Shown here: piece after piece, positions 1 to 5,083 of the stretch
Numbering within the stretch: the stretch's first letter is position 1
Layout: each line of letters begins with the position of its first letter
Source of the DNA: an uncultured Flavobacteriales bacterium
GTDB lineage: Bacteria; Bacteroidota; Bacteroidia; Flavobacteriales_D; Sanyastnellaceae
Reading direction: 5' to 3'
Assembly: GCA_938003665.1 (NCBI GenBank)
Contig: CALKYI010000282.1
Span: forward strand, 1-5,083
DNA: 5,083 nt
The notes under the pieces: generated by a model
Told to the model about the DNA's origin: nothing
The model's input: the letters and a program-made list of their open reading frames with translations, nothing else
The model's database searches: none
Program-made: the position numbers and the translations under genes

Positions 1-20
1 TTTGGAGCGAACTTGGGGGC

Positions 21-1160
21 ATGTTTGGGATTTACATTCACATTCCATTCTGCAGAACTGCATGCCATTACTGCGACTTCCATTTCTCCACCAACATCCA
101 AACGATGGCGGCGATGGAGGCGGCTTTGGTCCGGGAATTGGACCTGCGCATCGCCGCGGAAAATCCCGATTTCCAGCAACTTCAAAGCATCTACTTTGGT
201 GGTGGAACCCCCTCCCTTTTTCACCTGTCTGGACTGGAGGCCTTATTGAAGCGCATGCTCCCTCATGCACCAAATTGCCGGGAGGTCACCTTGGAGGCCA
301 ACCCGGAAGACGTGACGTCGGAGCGGCTCGAAGCGTGGTTGGACATGGGCATCAACCGCCTGTCTATTGGCTTGCAATCGTTTGATCAAAACCAACTCGA
401 TTGGATGAACCGGCAGCATTCCGCTGAAGACGCGGCAGGAGCGGTGCGCCTAGCAGCCGAGGTGGGTTTCCGCCACATTTCAGCCGACTTGATTTACGGA
501 TTGCCCAACCGGACGCTGTCCTTCGAAGACGAACTGAAGCAATTCACCGCCCTACCCGTGGACCACCTATCCGCTTACATCCTCACGGTGGAGGACCGAA
601 CAGTGTTAGGCCGCCGCGTGGAGCAGGGAGCGCAAAACGTCCCCGAAGATGAAGCAGTGGAGGCTGAATACCAACAGCTATGCCACGCCATGGCGGAAGC
701 GGGATTTGAGCATTACGAGGTGTCCAACTGGGCCAAACCCAGTGGCCACGCCGTGCACAACCAGCACTACTGGTCGGGGCTGCCGTATTGGGGCATTGGT
801 CCCGGGGCGCACGGGTTTGATGGAACGCAACGGTACGCCAATGTGGCCAACAACCCGAAGTACATCCGCACCTTGGGTGGCGCATCCAGCGCAGCGGATT
901 TGCCGTGCGAAACCGAAACGCTTTCCTCCACCGATCGTTACAATGAATCCCTCATGACCGGCTTGCGCACCGCCCGGGGCATTGACCTCGCCAAACTAGC
1001 ACACCGTTTTGGCCTGCGGCCCGATGTGACTGAACCGGAGGCGTGGAAGCGGTTAATAGATCAAGGAGTGCTGCAAGAAATAAGCAGAGAGGTCTACCGC
1101 ATCGCAGAACCGCATTGGGTGATGGCCGACGCTATTGCGGCCGAGCTTTTCGTCGCCTAA
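21..1160 (+). CDS. hemW: Radical SAM family heme chaperone HemW
   Basis: Complete 379-residue protein, the usual HemW length. It starts with the family's typical IYIHIPFC block and carries the radical SAM cluster motif CRTACHYC (Cys11, Cys15, Cys18), which binds a 4Fe-4S cluster. The residue after the motif is D-F, not the extra Cys of true HemN (CxxxCxxCxC), and the long HemN N-terminal extension is absent. GGGTPS (residues 60-65) is the SAM-binding glycine motif. HNQHYW (246-251) matches the HNxxYW heme-binding motif of HemW. The C-terminal HemN-type domain runs from about 303 (RYNESLMTGLRT) to the end. HemW binds heme and delivers it to respiratory enzymes at the cytoplasmic membrane; it is often mis-annotated as coproporphyrinogen III oxidase. 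The ATG at 21 is chosen because the family sequence begins immediately; upstream there are only GGAG at 4-7 and a G-run at 15-19. The stop overlaps that of the convergent transporter gene. All key residues are intact. Confidence 0.95.
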   Translation: MFGIYIHIPFCRTACHYCDFHFSTNIQTMAAMEAALVRELDLRIAAENPDFQQLQSIYFGGGTPSLFHLSGLEALLKRMLPHAPNCREVTLEANPEDVTSERLEAWLDMGINRLSIGLQSFDQNQLDWMNRQHSAEDAAGAVRLAAEVGFRHISADLIYGLPNRTLSFEDELKQFTALPVDHLSAYILTVEDRTVLGRRVEQGAQNVPEDEAVEAEYQQLCHAMAEAGFEHYEVSNWAKPSGHAVHNQHYWSGLPYWGIGPGAHGFDGTQRYANVANNPKYIRTLGGASSAADLPCETETLSSTDRYNESLMTGLRTARGIDLAKLAHRFGLRPDVTEPEAWKRLIDQGVLQEISREVYRIAEPHWVMADAIAAELFVA

Positions 1161-2068
1161 GCCTCCTTCAACCGGGCGCGGCGTTTGAACCAGGCGTCCA
1201 CGAAAACCGCACCAACGATGATGGCTGCGCCGAGGTAAAACCCACCGTGCATCCGCTCTTCGTCCCCAAAAATCAACGCGGCCAACACGATCGCATACAC
1301 CGGTTCCAAGTTGATGGCCACCGCCGTGGTGAACGGAGAAAGCTCCTTCATGACCTCGATGCTCATCAGGAAGGCAAACGCCGTGGCAAGCGTTGCCAGC
1401 AGCCCCAACCACAGCCAATCTTCACGCGGAACACTCCAATGTGCGGCCTCCAATCCCTTGCCTTGTGCCAAGAATAAAACGGCCAGAACCACCGCTGCAC
1501 TGAGCAATTCCACCCGTGTCAAATTCGCTGAATCGTGGGAGCGCACAAGGACTGAATTGAGTGTAGCAAACACCGCAGCCAATGCCGCGGACACCAATGC
1601 CAGTCCCACGCCGAGGTAGTACTGGCTCAAGTCGCTTACCGCACCATCCGGCGCCGGACCCCACAACAACACCAGCAATCCACCAATGATCACCACACCC
1701 AGCACCACCTCCCGCACGTCCACCCGGCGCTTGTGCACCAGCGGCTCCACCACACTGACAAAAACCGGAGTGGTAGCCAGCGTCGCCAACGCTACCGAAA
1801 CGTTGCTCACCTTAATGCTCGCGAAAAATGCAATCCAATGTGCCGCAGCCGTACACCCCACCAAGGCCACCTTCCACAAGCTCCGCAATGGGAAGCGCTG
1901 AACGCGACCACATACCGCGAGCCACAACCACACCAAACCTCCCCCCAGCAGCACCCGCCAGAACACCAACTGATCCGCGTCCAGCGAGATGAGTTTGCCC
2001 AAAATTCCCGTGAACCCGAAAATCAGGACAATGAAGTGAAGCATCCAGGTACTTTGGCGGCGACTCAT
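1157..2068 (-). CDS. EamA/DMT family transporter (10 TM)
   Basis: A 303-residue integral membrane protein of the drug/metabolite transporter superfamily (10-TMS EamA type). Ten hydrophobic segments can be read at about 8-28, 33-52, 65-85, 88-110, 119-137, 150-171, 185-203, 217-236, 244-267 and 273-292, forming two EamA repeats. Family-like signatures are FWRVLLGG near residue 36 and, in the second repeat, NLEPVYAIVLAALIFGDE (253-270) followed by the last helix. The basic tail KRRARLKEA fits a cytoplasmic C-terminus. Members export or import small metabolites such as amino acids or nucleotides; the substrate cannot be read here. The start is placed at the ATG at 2068 (MSRRQSTWML), just before helix 1. 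A longer open frame to 2215 would add 49 polar residues, cross the divergent intergenic region and overlap the next gene, so it is rejected. It is convergent with hemW, with a four-base stop overlap, and divergent from the EEP gene. The function in the local context is unknown. Confidence 0.9.
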   Translation of the reverse strand: MSRRQSTWMLHFIVLIFGFTGILGKLISLDADQLVFWRVLLGGGLVWLWLAVCGRVQRFPLRSLWKVALVGCTAAAHWIAFFASIKVSNVSVALATLATTPVFVSVVEPLVHKRRVDVREVVLGVVIIGGLLVLLWGPAPDGAVSDLSQYYLGVGLALVSAALAAVFATLNSVLVRSHDSANLTRVELLSAAVVLAVLFLAQGKGLEAAHWSVPREDWLWLGLLATLATAFAFLMSIEVMKELSPFTTAVAINLEPVYAIVLAALIFGDEERMHGGFYLGAAIIVGAVFVDAWFKRRARLKEA

Positions 2069-2115
2069 GCCGGCAAATCTACCCGTAACTTGCTTGCACT
2101 TTAATTCGGTCCGGT
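2069..2115. promoter_or_regulatory. Divergent intergenic region, presumed promoters for both flanking genes
   Basis: These 47 bases separate the start codons of the leftward transporter gene and the rightward EEP gene, so both genes must be read from here or from within each other's 5' ends. On the minus strand TAGATTTG (2081-2074) matches the Bacteroidota -7 consensus TAnnTTTG, but it lies only five bases from the ATG and I see no TTG or TTTG at the usual upstream distance, so it is an orphan match. On the plus strand only a partial match, TAACTTG (2086-2092), is visible. Neither gene has a clear Shine-Dalgarno sequence, which is usual for this phylum. No operator-like inverted repeat was seen. 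Confidence 0.4.
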
Positions 2116-3876
2116 ATGAAAAACCTAATTCTCCCCTTCCTCGTGTTGCTCGCCTTCCCTGTGTGGGGGCAAATTCAATTGGACAACCAATTTGAAGATT
2201 GGGGTGGCATCCCACACAACACGGATACCGAGGGCGGTCCGTTTGTGGCAGCCGCGGTCACCAGCAATGCCGAATGGTTGTACCTGCACATTGAGATGGT
2301 CGAAGAGGTGGCGTTGGATGAAGACGTCCTGCCCAACGATTTCCGCATCCTCTTGGACCTCGACGACGACCCCAACACAGGCGTGGACTACGCGAGTCAA
2401 GGACTCGGAGTTGATTTGCTCATCAACTTGGCCACCCGGCAAGCCATCCGCTACACAAACGGATCGGGTATAGAGTCGTTCAACGAAGTGGGCATGCGGG
2501 CAGCACCTACCTACAGTGGGAAGGAATTTGAAATTGCTTTCAGCCGGGATATGGCTCAAGTCATTGGGCCGGACGTTCGCATCAAATGGTATGACAATGC
2601 CACCCAGGTTGGTTTCCCGGAAGAAGGGATGGGCCACGCCTTGAGCGAATCGCAAGTGCCCTTCCTCCCGATGAGCATCGAACGGCCCGAAGGCACGCTT
2701 GACCGCATCGCCTTTTGGAACATGAACGGCCGAATGGACCAACCTAATGCCCAGCAGGCTATGGAGCGAATTTTGCAAGCTGTCAGCCCGGACATCCTCG
2801 CGTTGTCCGAGGTGTCCGATGTCAGCCCAACCTACGTCCAAAACCTTTTGAACGATTGGTTGCGCATCGAAGGTGGGAGTTCATGGAACGTGGTAGAAGA
2901 CGACTGGGATTTGATGGTTGCCGCCAAGGGCGACATCCTTTCCTCGTACGCGTCGGTGACGAGGCAATTCCCCGCATTGGTCGAAGGCCATCCGGATTGG
3001 GGGGTGCCGTTGCTCGTGACCAGCAGCCACCTGAAGTGCTGCGGGGGTTCTTCGAACGAGGCACAGCGCCAGGCGGAAGCGGACGAGTACATGGGATTCT
3101 TGCGGGACGCCATTGCGGGTGAAGGGGAATTAAGTATTCCGTGGAACACCCCCGTTGTGTACGGTGGTGACCTCAACATGGTGGGGTTGGAAGCGCCGAT
3201 TTACACCTTGGTCACAGGCGACATCAGCAACGAAAATGCGTACGGCCCTGACTTCAACCCCGACTGGGACGGAACCGCGCTCACAGAGCACCCCCTCCTG
3301 CAGACAGACCACCCGTTTGACTTCACGTGGATGAGTGGCAACATCAACTCCGAATGGATGCCCGGAAAGCTCGATTACCTCATCACGTCCGATGCTTCCA
3401 TTGATTTGAAGGCGGGGTTTGTGGTGCGCACCGCTGACATGAGCGCCGCGCGGCTCGCTGAATTGGGCTTGCAGGCCGATGATGCCCTCGACGCTTCCGA
3501 CCACTTCATTGTTGTCGGCGACTTGGGGTTGGGCGACATGCTTGGTTCAGCGCCCGATTCAGATGAAGACGGGGTGGATGATTTCGAGGACAATTGCATC
3601 TACGCCGAAAACCCCAACCAAGGGGACTTCAATGGCGACGGCGTGGGGGACGCATGCAGCGACACCGATGGGGATGGGTTGAGTGATGCGCTTGAAATCA
3701 ACGTGTACGGCACCGACCCATTGGATGCTGACAGCGATAGCGACGGGGTCAACGACGGGTTGGAGCTGTGTGTGTGCAGCGCACTGGATTTGTGCCCGGG
3801 CGACCTCACCAACGATGCCGTGGTGTCGGTTGCCGACCTGTTGTTGTTGCTCGGACTATTCGGGGCGACCTGCTGA
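2116..3876 (+). CDS. Secreted endonuclease/exonuclease/phosphatase family protein with CBM9-like domain, TSP3 repeats and dockerin-like tail
   Basis: A complete 586-residue exported protein. Residues 1-18 form a signal peptide (KN, hydrophobic core, V-W-G) with likely cleavage before Gln19, a common arrangement in Bacteroidota. Residues 20-190 resemble a CBM9/DOMON-type beta-sandwich (FEDWGGIP, LYLHIEM, RILLDLDDDPNTG, FEIAFSR). The EEP fold spans about 194-470 with its metal and catalytic residues present: Asn202 in WNMNG, Glu232 in LALSEVSD, His305 in SSHLKCCGG, Asp352 and Asn354 in GGDLNMVG, Asp420 in KLDYL, and Asp462-His463 in ASDHF. It should therefore be an active metal-dependent phosphoesterase, either a nuclease or a phosphatase; the substrate is not readable. 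Residues 481-550 are acidic thrombospondin type 3 repeats, and 563-574 is a single dockerin-like EF-hand before a C-terminal Cys. There is no T9SS sorting domain. The ATG at 2116 gives a perfect signal peptide and clears the divergent gene. Its stop abuts that of the convergent PKD/T9SS gene. Confidence 0.9.
   Translation: MKNLILPFLVLLAFPVWGQIQLDNQFEDWGGIPHNTDTEGGPFVAAAVTSNAEWLYLHIEMVEEVALDEDVLPNDFRILLDLDDDPNTGVDYASQGLGVDLLINLATRQAIRYTNGSGIESFNEVGMRAAPTYSGKEFEIAFSRDMAQVIGPDVRIKWYDNATQVGFPEEGMGHALSESQVPFLPMSIERPEGTLDRIAFWNMNGRMDQPNAQQAMERILQAVSPDILALSEVSDVSPTYVQNLLNDWLRIEGGSSWNVVEDDWDLMVAAKGDILSSYASVTRQFPALVEGHPDWGVPLLVTSSHLKCCGGSSNEAQRQAEADEYMGFLRDAIAGEGELSIPWNTPVVYGGDLNMVGLEAPIYTLVTGDISNENAYGPDFNPDWDGTALTEHPLLQTDHPFDFTWMSGNINSEWMPGKLDYLITSDASIDLKAGFVVRTADMSAARLAELGLQADDALDASDHFIVVGDLGLGDMLGSAPDSDEDGVDDFEDNCIYAENPNQGDFNGDGVGDACSDTDGDGLSDALEINVYGTDPLDADSDSDGVNDGLELCVCSALDLCPGDLTNDAVVSVADLLLLLGLFGATC
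3556..3765 (+). repeat. Thrombospondin type 3-like calcium-binding repeats within the EEP protein
   Basis: Residues 481-550 of the EEP protein contain four degenerate Asp-rich units: DSDEDGVDDFEDNC, GDFNGDGVGDAC, DTDGDGLSDALE and DSDSDGVNDGLE. The D-x-D-x-D-G-x-x-D spacing is the calcium-binding pattern of TSP3 repeats, which in secreted bacterial proteins act as rigid, Ca-stabilised linkers. Cys494 and Cys514 probably pair, as in the family. At DNA level the units are related but not identical, so this is an old protein repeat and not a recent tandem duplication. Confidence 0.85.
3802..3873 (+). other. Dockerin-like EF-hand C-terminal tail of the EEP protein
   Basis: Residues 563-586 read DLTNDAVVSVAD followed by LLLLLGLFG and a final ATC. 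The first twelve residues fit a dockerin/EF-hand loop, with Asp at loop positions 1, 5 and 12 and Ser at position 9, followed by its hydrophobic helix. Only one copy is present, whereas classical dockerins have two. Cys552, Cys554, Cys560 and the terminal Cys586 surround it. From memory, tails of this PGDLxxD...VADLL...FG kind recur at the ends of secreted Bacteroidota and Planctomycetota proteins; whether they anchor, sort or only stabilise the protein is not shown by the sequence. Confidence 0.6.
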
Positions 3877-3888
3877 TCAGCGGGCCGC
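3865..3888. terminator. Stem-loop at the shared convergent stop codons (possible bidirectional terminator, no U-tract)
   Basis: On the plus strand, 3865-3874 can pair with 3879-3888 around a GATC loop: nine pairs including one G-U, with one A-C mismatch (3868/3885). On the minus strand the stem also has nine pairs with one mismatch, at 3871/3882 instead. The core GCTGATCAGC (3872-3881) is a perfect palindrome that contains both TGA stops. There is no T-run after the stem in either direction, so this is not a canonical intrinsic terminator. It may act as a weak terminator or 3'-end stabiliser, or be a by-product of the palindromic stops. Confidence 0.4.
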
Positions 3889-5083
3889 GCGAATGAGCTG
3901 AACCGACTTGACGCCTTTCGGTGTGGTGATGCGTGCCACGTAGACCCCTGCCGGCCATCCGGATACATCCAAGGCAAATCGCGGTTGAAGCGGTGAATGG
4001 GTGGCCAGCATGCGGCCGTCCATTCCGAACAGATCGATTTGATTGATGGTGGCGTCGGATCCAAAAATGACCATTCCGGTTGCGGGGTTGGGCCACACAC
4101 TGGCCTCAAAATCAAGCTCATCCACAGACACCACAATCACGTCCACCTCCACGACCGCTTGGTCTGAGCAGTATCCGTCCGTGCTGTATACCGTGAGGTT
4201 CACTTCATAGACCCCTTCTTCGGTGTAACTGTATTCCGGGGTTTCCTCCTCACTGGTTCCGCCGTCGCCGAAGGTCCAGTAGTAACCGGCGGCCCCGGTG
4301 CTGAGGTTTTCGATCTCAAGGTTGCCATCGAGCAAATTCCAAGGGGACACCACTGTAAAGGCTGCATCCACTGGTTCCGTTATGTCCGACTGATAGCGAG
4401 GGGAAATGCGGTAACCCTCAAAGTGAGGTGCGTCGAAATCGCGCTGGTCACCAATGCCCGTCACGCCAAACACGCCCACTGGCGGCTCCGTCAAAAACAG
4501 GTCCGTGTTGGCGTCGATGCGCATGGTGTAGATATCGGCTCCGGTCGTAATGTCCACCTCAAAGCTCGGCGCGCTGTTCGTCCACTGCGCCGGATCCACG
4601 AGCTCTACACACTTCAGTCGAATGACGTGGGATTCTGTGTCTTCGTTCAGTTCTTGAACAAGTTCCGGTTGTTCGGTGAGGAAGCCCGACCCTTCATAAA
4701 TCACGGTGTCCGCAATGATCTGAGTCAATCCAGCAAATTGCGCAATGGTCCCTCGGATGCGCAAGCTGTCACCGGGAACCACTTCTTCGTAGCCGAAATC
4801 AGAGAGCGGACTGAAAACATTGATGCCATGGGTGGAGTCAATCAACGTGAATTGGAGCCCTGACGGGTAGTCGTTCCACCCGTGCGCGATGCCGCGCAGC
4901 TCACAGGATACACCCAAGCTGTCTGTGACCCCGGAAACGAAATCCACCGAACGCACCGTAGCAATGTCGTAAACGGGATAAGTCAAATCCGAAGGTTGTA
5001 TGTGAATGGTTACGGTGTCGATGAGCACCACCACTTCTCCGGAAGTGACCTCAATGGCCAACTCAACCGTTTCCTCTCCTTCC
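3877..5083 (-). CDS. PKD domain-containing protein with OB-fold-like domains and T9SS type A sorting domain (5' end outside window)
   Basis: Partial gene: the frame stays open to the window edge (in-window codons before 5061 read EGEETVE), so the TTG at 5061 is an internal Leu codon and not a start. About 401 codons are present. The short N-terminal remnant resembles the end of a Calx-beta-type domain, at low confidence. About 4956-4687 (CELRGIAHGWNDYPSGLQFTLID, then GDSLRIRGTIAQFAGLTQI when read in parts) and 4674-4381 (ending GYRISPRYQSDI) look like two OB-fold-like domains of a kind common in extracellular Bacteroidota proteins with nuclease or lamin-tail modules. A PKD domain lies at 4365-4132 (YYWTFGDGGTS and GVYEVNLTVYSTDGYC). 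The extreme C-terminus is a T9SS sorting domain. The protein is thus predicted to cross the outer membrane by T9SS and be cell-surface bound or released. It is convergent with the EEP gene with no spacer. No catalytic motif is seen in this portion; an enzymatic domain could lie upstream. Confidence 0.85.
   Translation of the reverse strand, partial: EGEETVELAIEVTSGEVVVLIDTVTIHIQPSDLTYPVYDIATVRSVDFVSGVTDSLGVSCELRGIAHGWNDYPSGLQFTLIDSTHGINVFSPLSDFGYEEVVPGDSLRIRGTIAQFAGLTQIIADTVIYEGSGFLTEQPELVQELNEDTESHVIRLKCVELVDPAQWTNSAPSFEVDITTGADIYTMRIDANTDLFLTEPPVGVFGVTGIGDQRDFDAPHFEGYRISPRYQSDITEPVDAAFTVVSPWNLLDGNLEIENLSTGAAGYYWTFGDGGTSEEETPEYSYTEEGVYEVNLTVYSTDGYCSDQAVVEVDVIVVSVDELDFEASVWPNPATGMVIFGSDATINQIDLFGMDGRMLATHSPLQPRFALDVSGWPAGVYVARITTPKGVKSVQLIRAAR
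3880..4098 (-). other. T9SS type A C-terminal sorting domain
   Basis: The last 73 residues of the PKD protein start with VWPNPATGMVIF, continue through IDLFGMDGRML, have LDVSGWPAGVYVARI, and end in VKSVQLIRAAR. This is the standard order of the type A sorting domain: xPNP motif, a beta-strand with D-x-x-G-R, the L-x-G-x-Y-V-x-x-I strand, and a final K-x-x-x-x-x-R/K strand. In the family this domain directs passage through the T9SS outer-membrane channel and is cleaved off by the PorU-type sortase. Its presence is the strongest marker that the host belongs to the Bacteroidota. Confidence 0.92.

Noticed and set aside
21..1160. Calling the first gene coproporphyrinogen III oxidase (HemN).
   Set aside because: The CxxxCxxCxF form, the HNxxYW motif and the short N-terminus are HemW features; HemN has a fourth Cys and a longer N-terminus.
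2069..2215. A 49-residue upstream extension of the transporter frame on the minus strand.
   Set aside because: It is polar and family-unlike, crosses the divergent intergenic region and overlaps 100 bases of the EEP gene's signal peptide coding region. The ATG at 2068 gives a normal start right before the first membrane helix.
2125..2841. A 238-codon open frame on the minus strand opposite the EEP gene.
   Set aside because: It has no recognisable domain and lies fully antisense to a well-supported secreted enzyme; GC-rich coding sequence produces such shadow frames.
3556..3765. DNA-level tandem repeat or recent expansion in the Asp-rich region.
   Set aside because: The units share protein spacing but differ at many bases and in length, so they are diverged TSP3 repeats and not a satellite.
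3600..4136. A 178-codon minus-strand frame spanning the junction of the two exported proteins.
   Set aside because: It is Ser/Pro-rich low-complexity translation with no family resemblance, overlapping two strongly supported genes in other frames.
4423..4863. A 146-codon plus-strand frame opposite the PKD/T9SS gene.
   Set aside because: It shows no domain or signal peptide and is antisense to conserved OB-fold-like coding sequence.
5059..5061. TTG as the start codon of the PKD/T9SS gene.
   Set aside because: The frame continues open to the window edge with plausible residues, and the following sequence is mature beta-rich domain with no signal peptide, which a T9SS substrate needs.
1..5083. 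tRNA or rRNA genes, CRISPR arrays, insertion sequences, riboswitches or prophage genes.
   Set aside because: None was seen on either strand. Nearly all bases are covered by four protein-coding genes and the only internal gap is 47 bases.

Overview
The window looks like an ordinary, very densely coded chromosomal segment of a member of the Bacteroidota, probably a free-living, perhaps marine, flavobacterium-like lineage. The phylum call rests on the C-terminal type IX secretion (T9SS) sorting domain in the last gene, a secreted protein whose signal peptide is cleaved just before Gln, PKD and thrombospondin type 3 modules, a dockerin-like C-terminal tail, and the lack of convincing Shine-Dalgarno sequences. 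The marine or flavobacterial placement is inference from the architectures only.

Layout: (1) 21-1160, plus strand, a complete hemW (radical SAM heme chaperone). (2) 1157-2068, minus strand, a ten-helix EamA/DMT-family transporter whose stop codon overlaps the hemW stop. (3) 2069-2115, a 47-bp divergent intergenic region, the only gap between genes. (4) 2116-3876, plus strand, a secreted endonuclease/exonuclease/phosphatase (EEP) superfamily protein with a CBM9-like N-terminal domain, Ca-binding type 3 repeats and one dockerin-like motif. (5) 3877-5083, minus strand, the C-terminal part of a T9SS-exported protein with two OB-fold-like domains and a PKD domain; its 5' end lies outside the window. 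Only bases 1-20 and 2069-2115 are not assigned to a gene, and there is no gene-free stretch above 300 bases.

Genes alternate in strand (+, -, +, -), so no operon is visible. Both convergent pairs end with no spacer: hemW and the transporter share four bases at their stops, and the two exported proteins end in a shared TGATCA palindrome inside a near-perfect stem-loop. HemW and the transporter are housekeeping-type genes with no evident functional link. The two exported proteins could both act on extracellular nucleic acid or organic phosphate, because OB-fold modules like these are often found with extracellular EEP nucleases; that link is inference.

I found no RNA gene, mobile element, CRISPR array, prophage or clearly novel system. 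The most interesting points are the architecture and tail of the EEP protein, its tail-to-tail pairing with the OB-fold/PKD/T9SS protein, and the hairpin at their shared stop.
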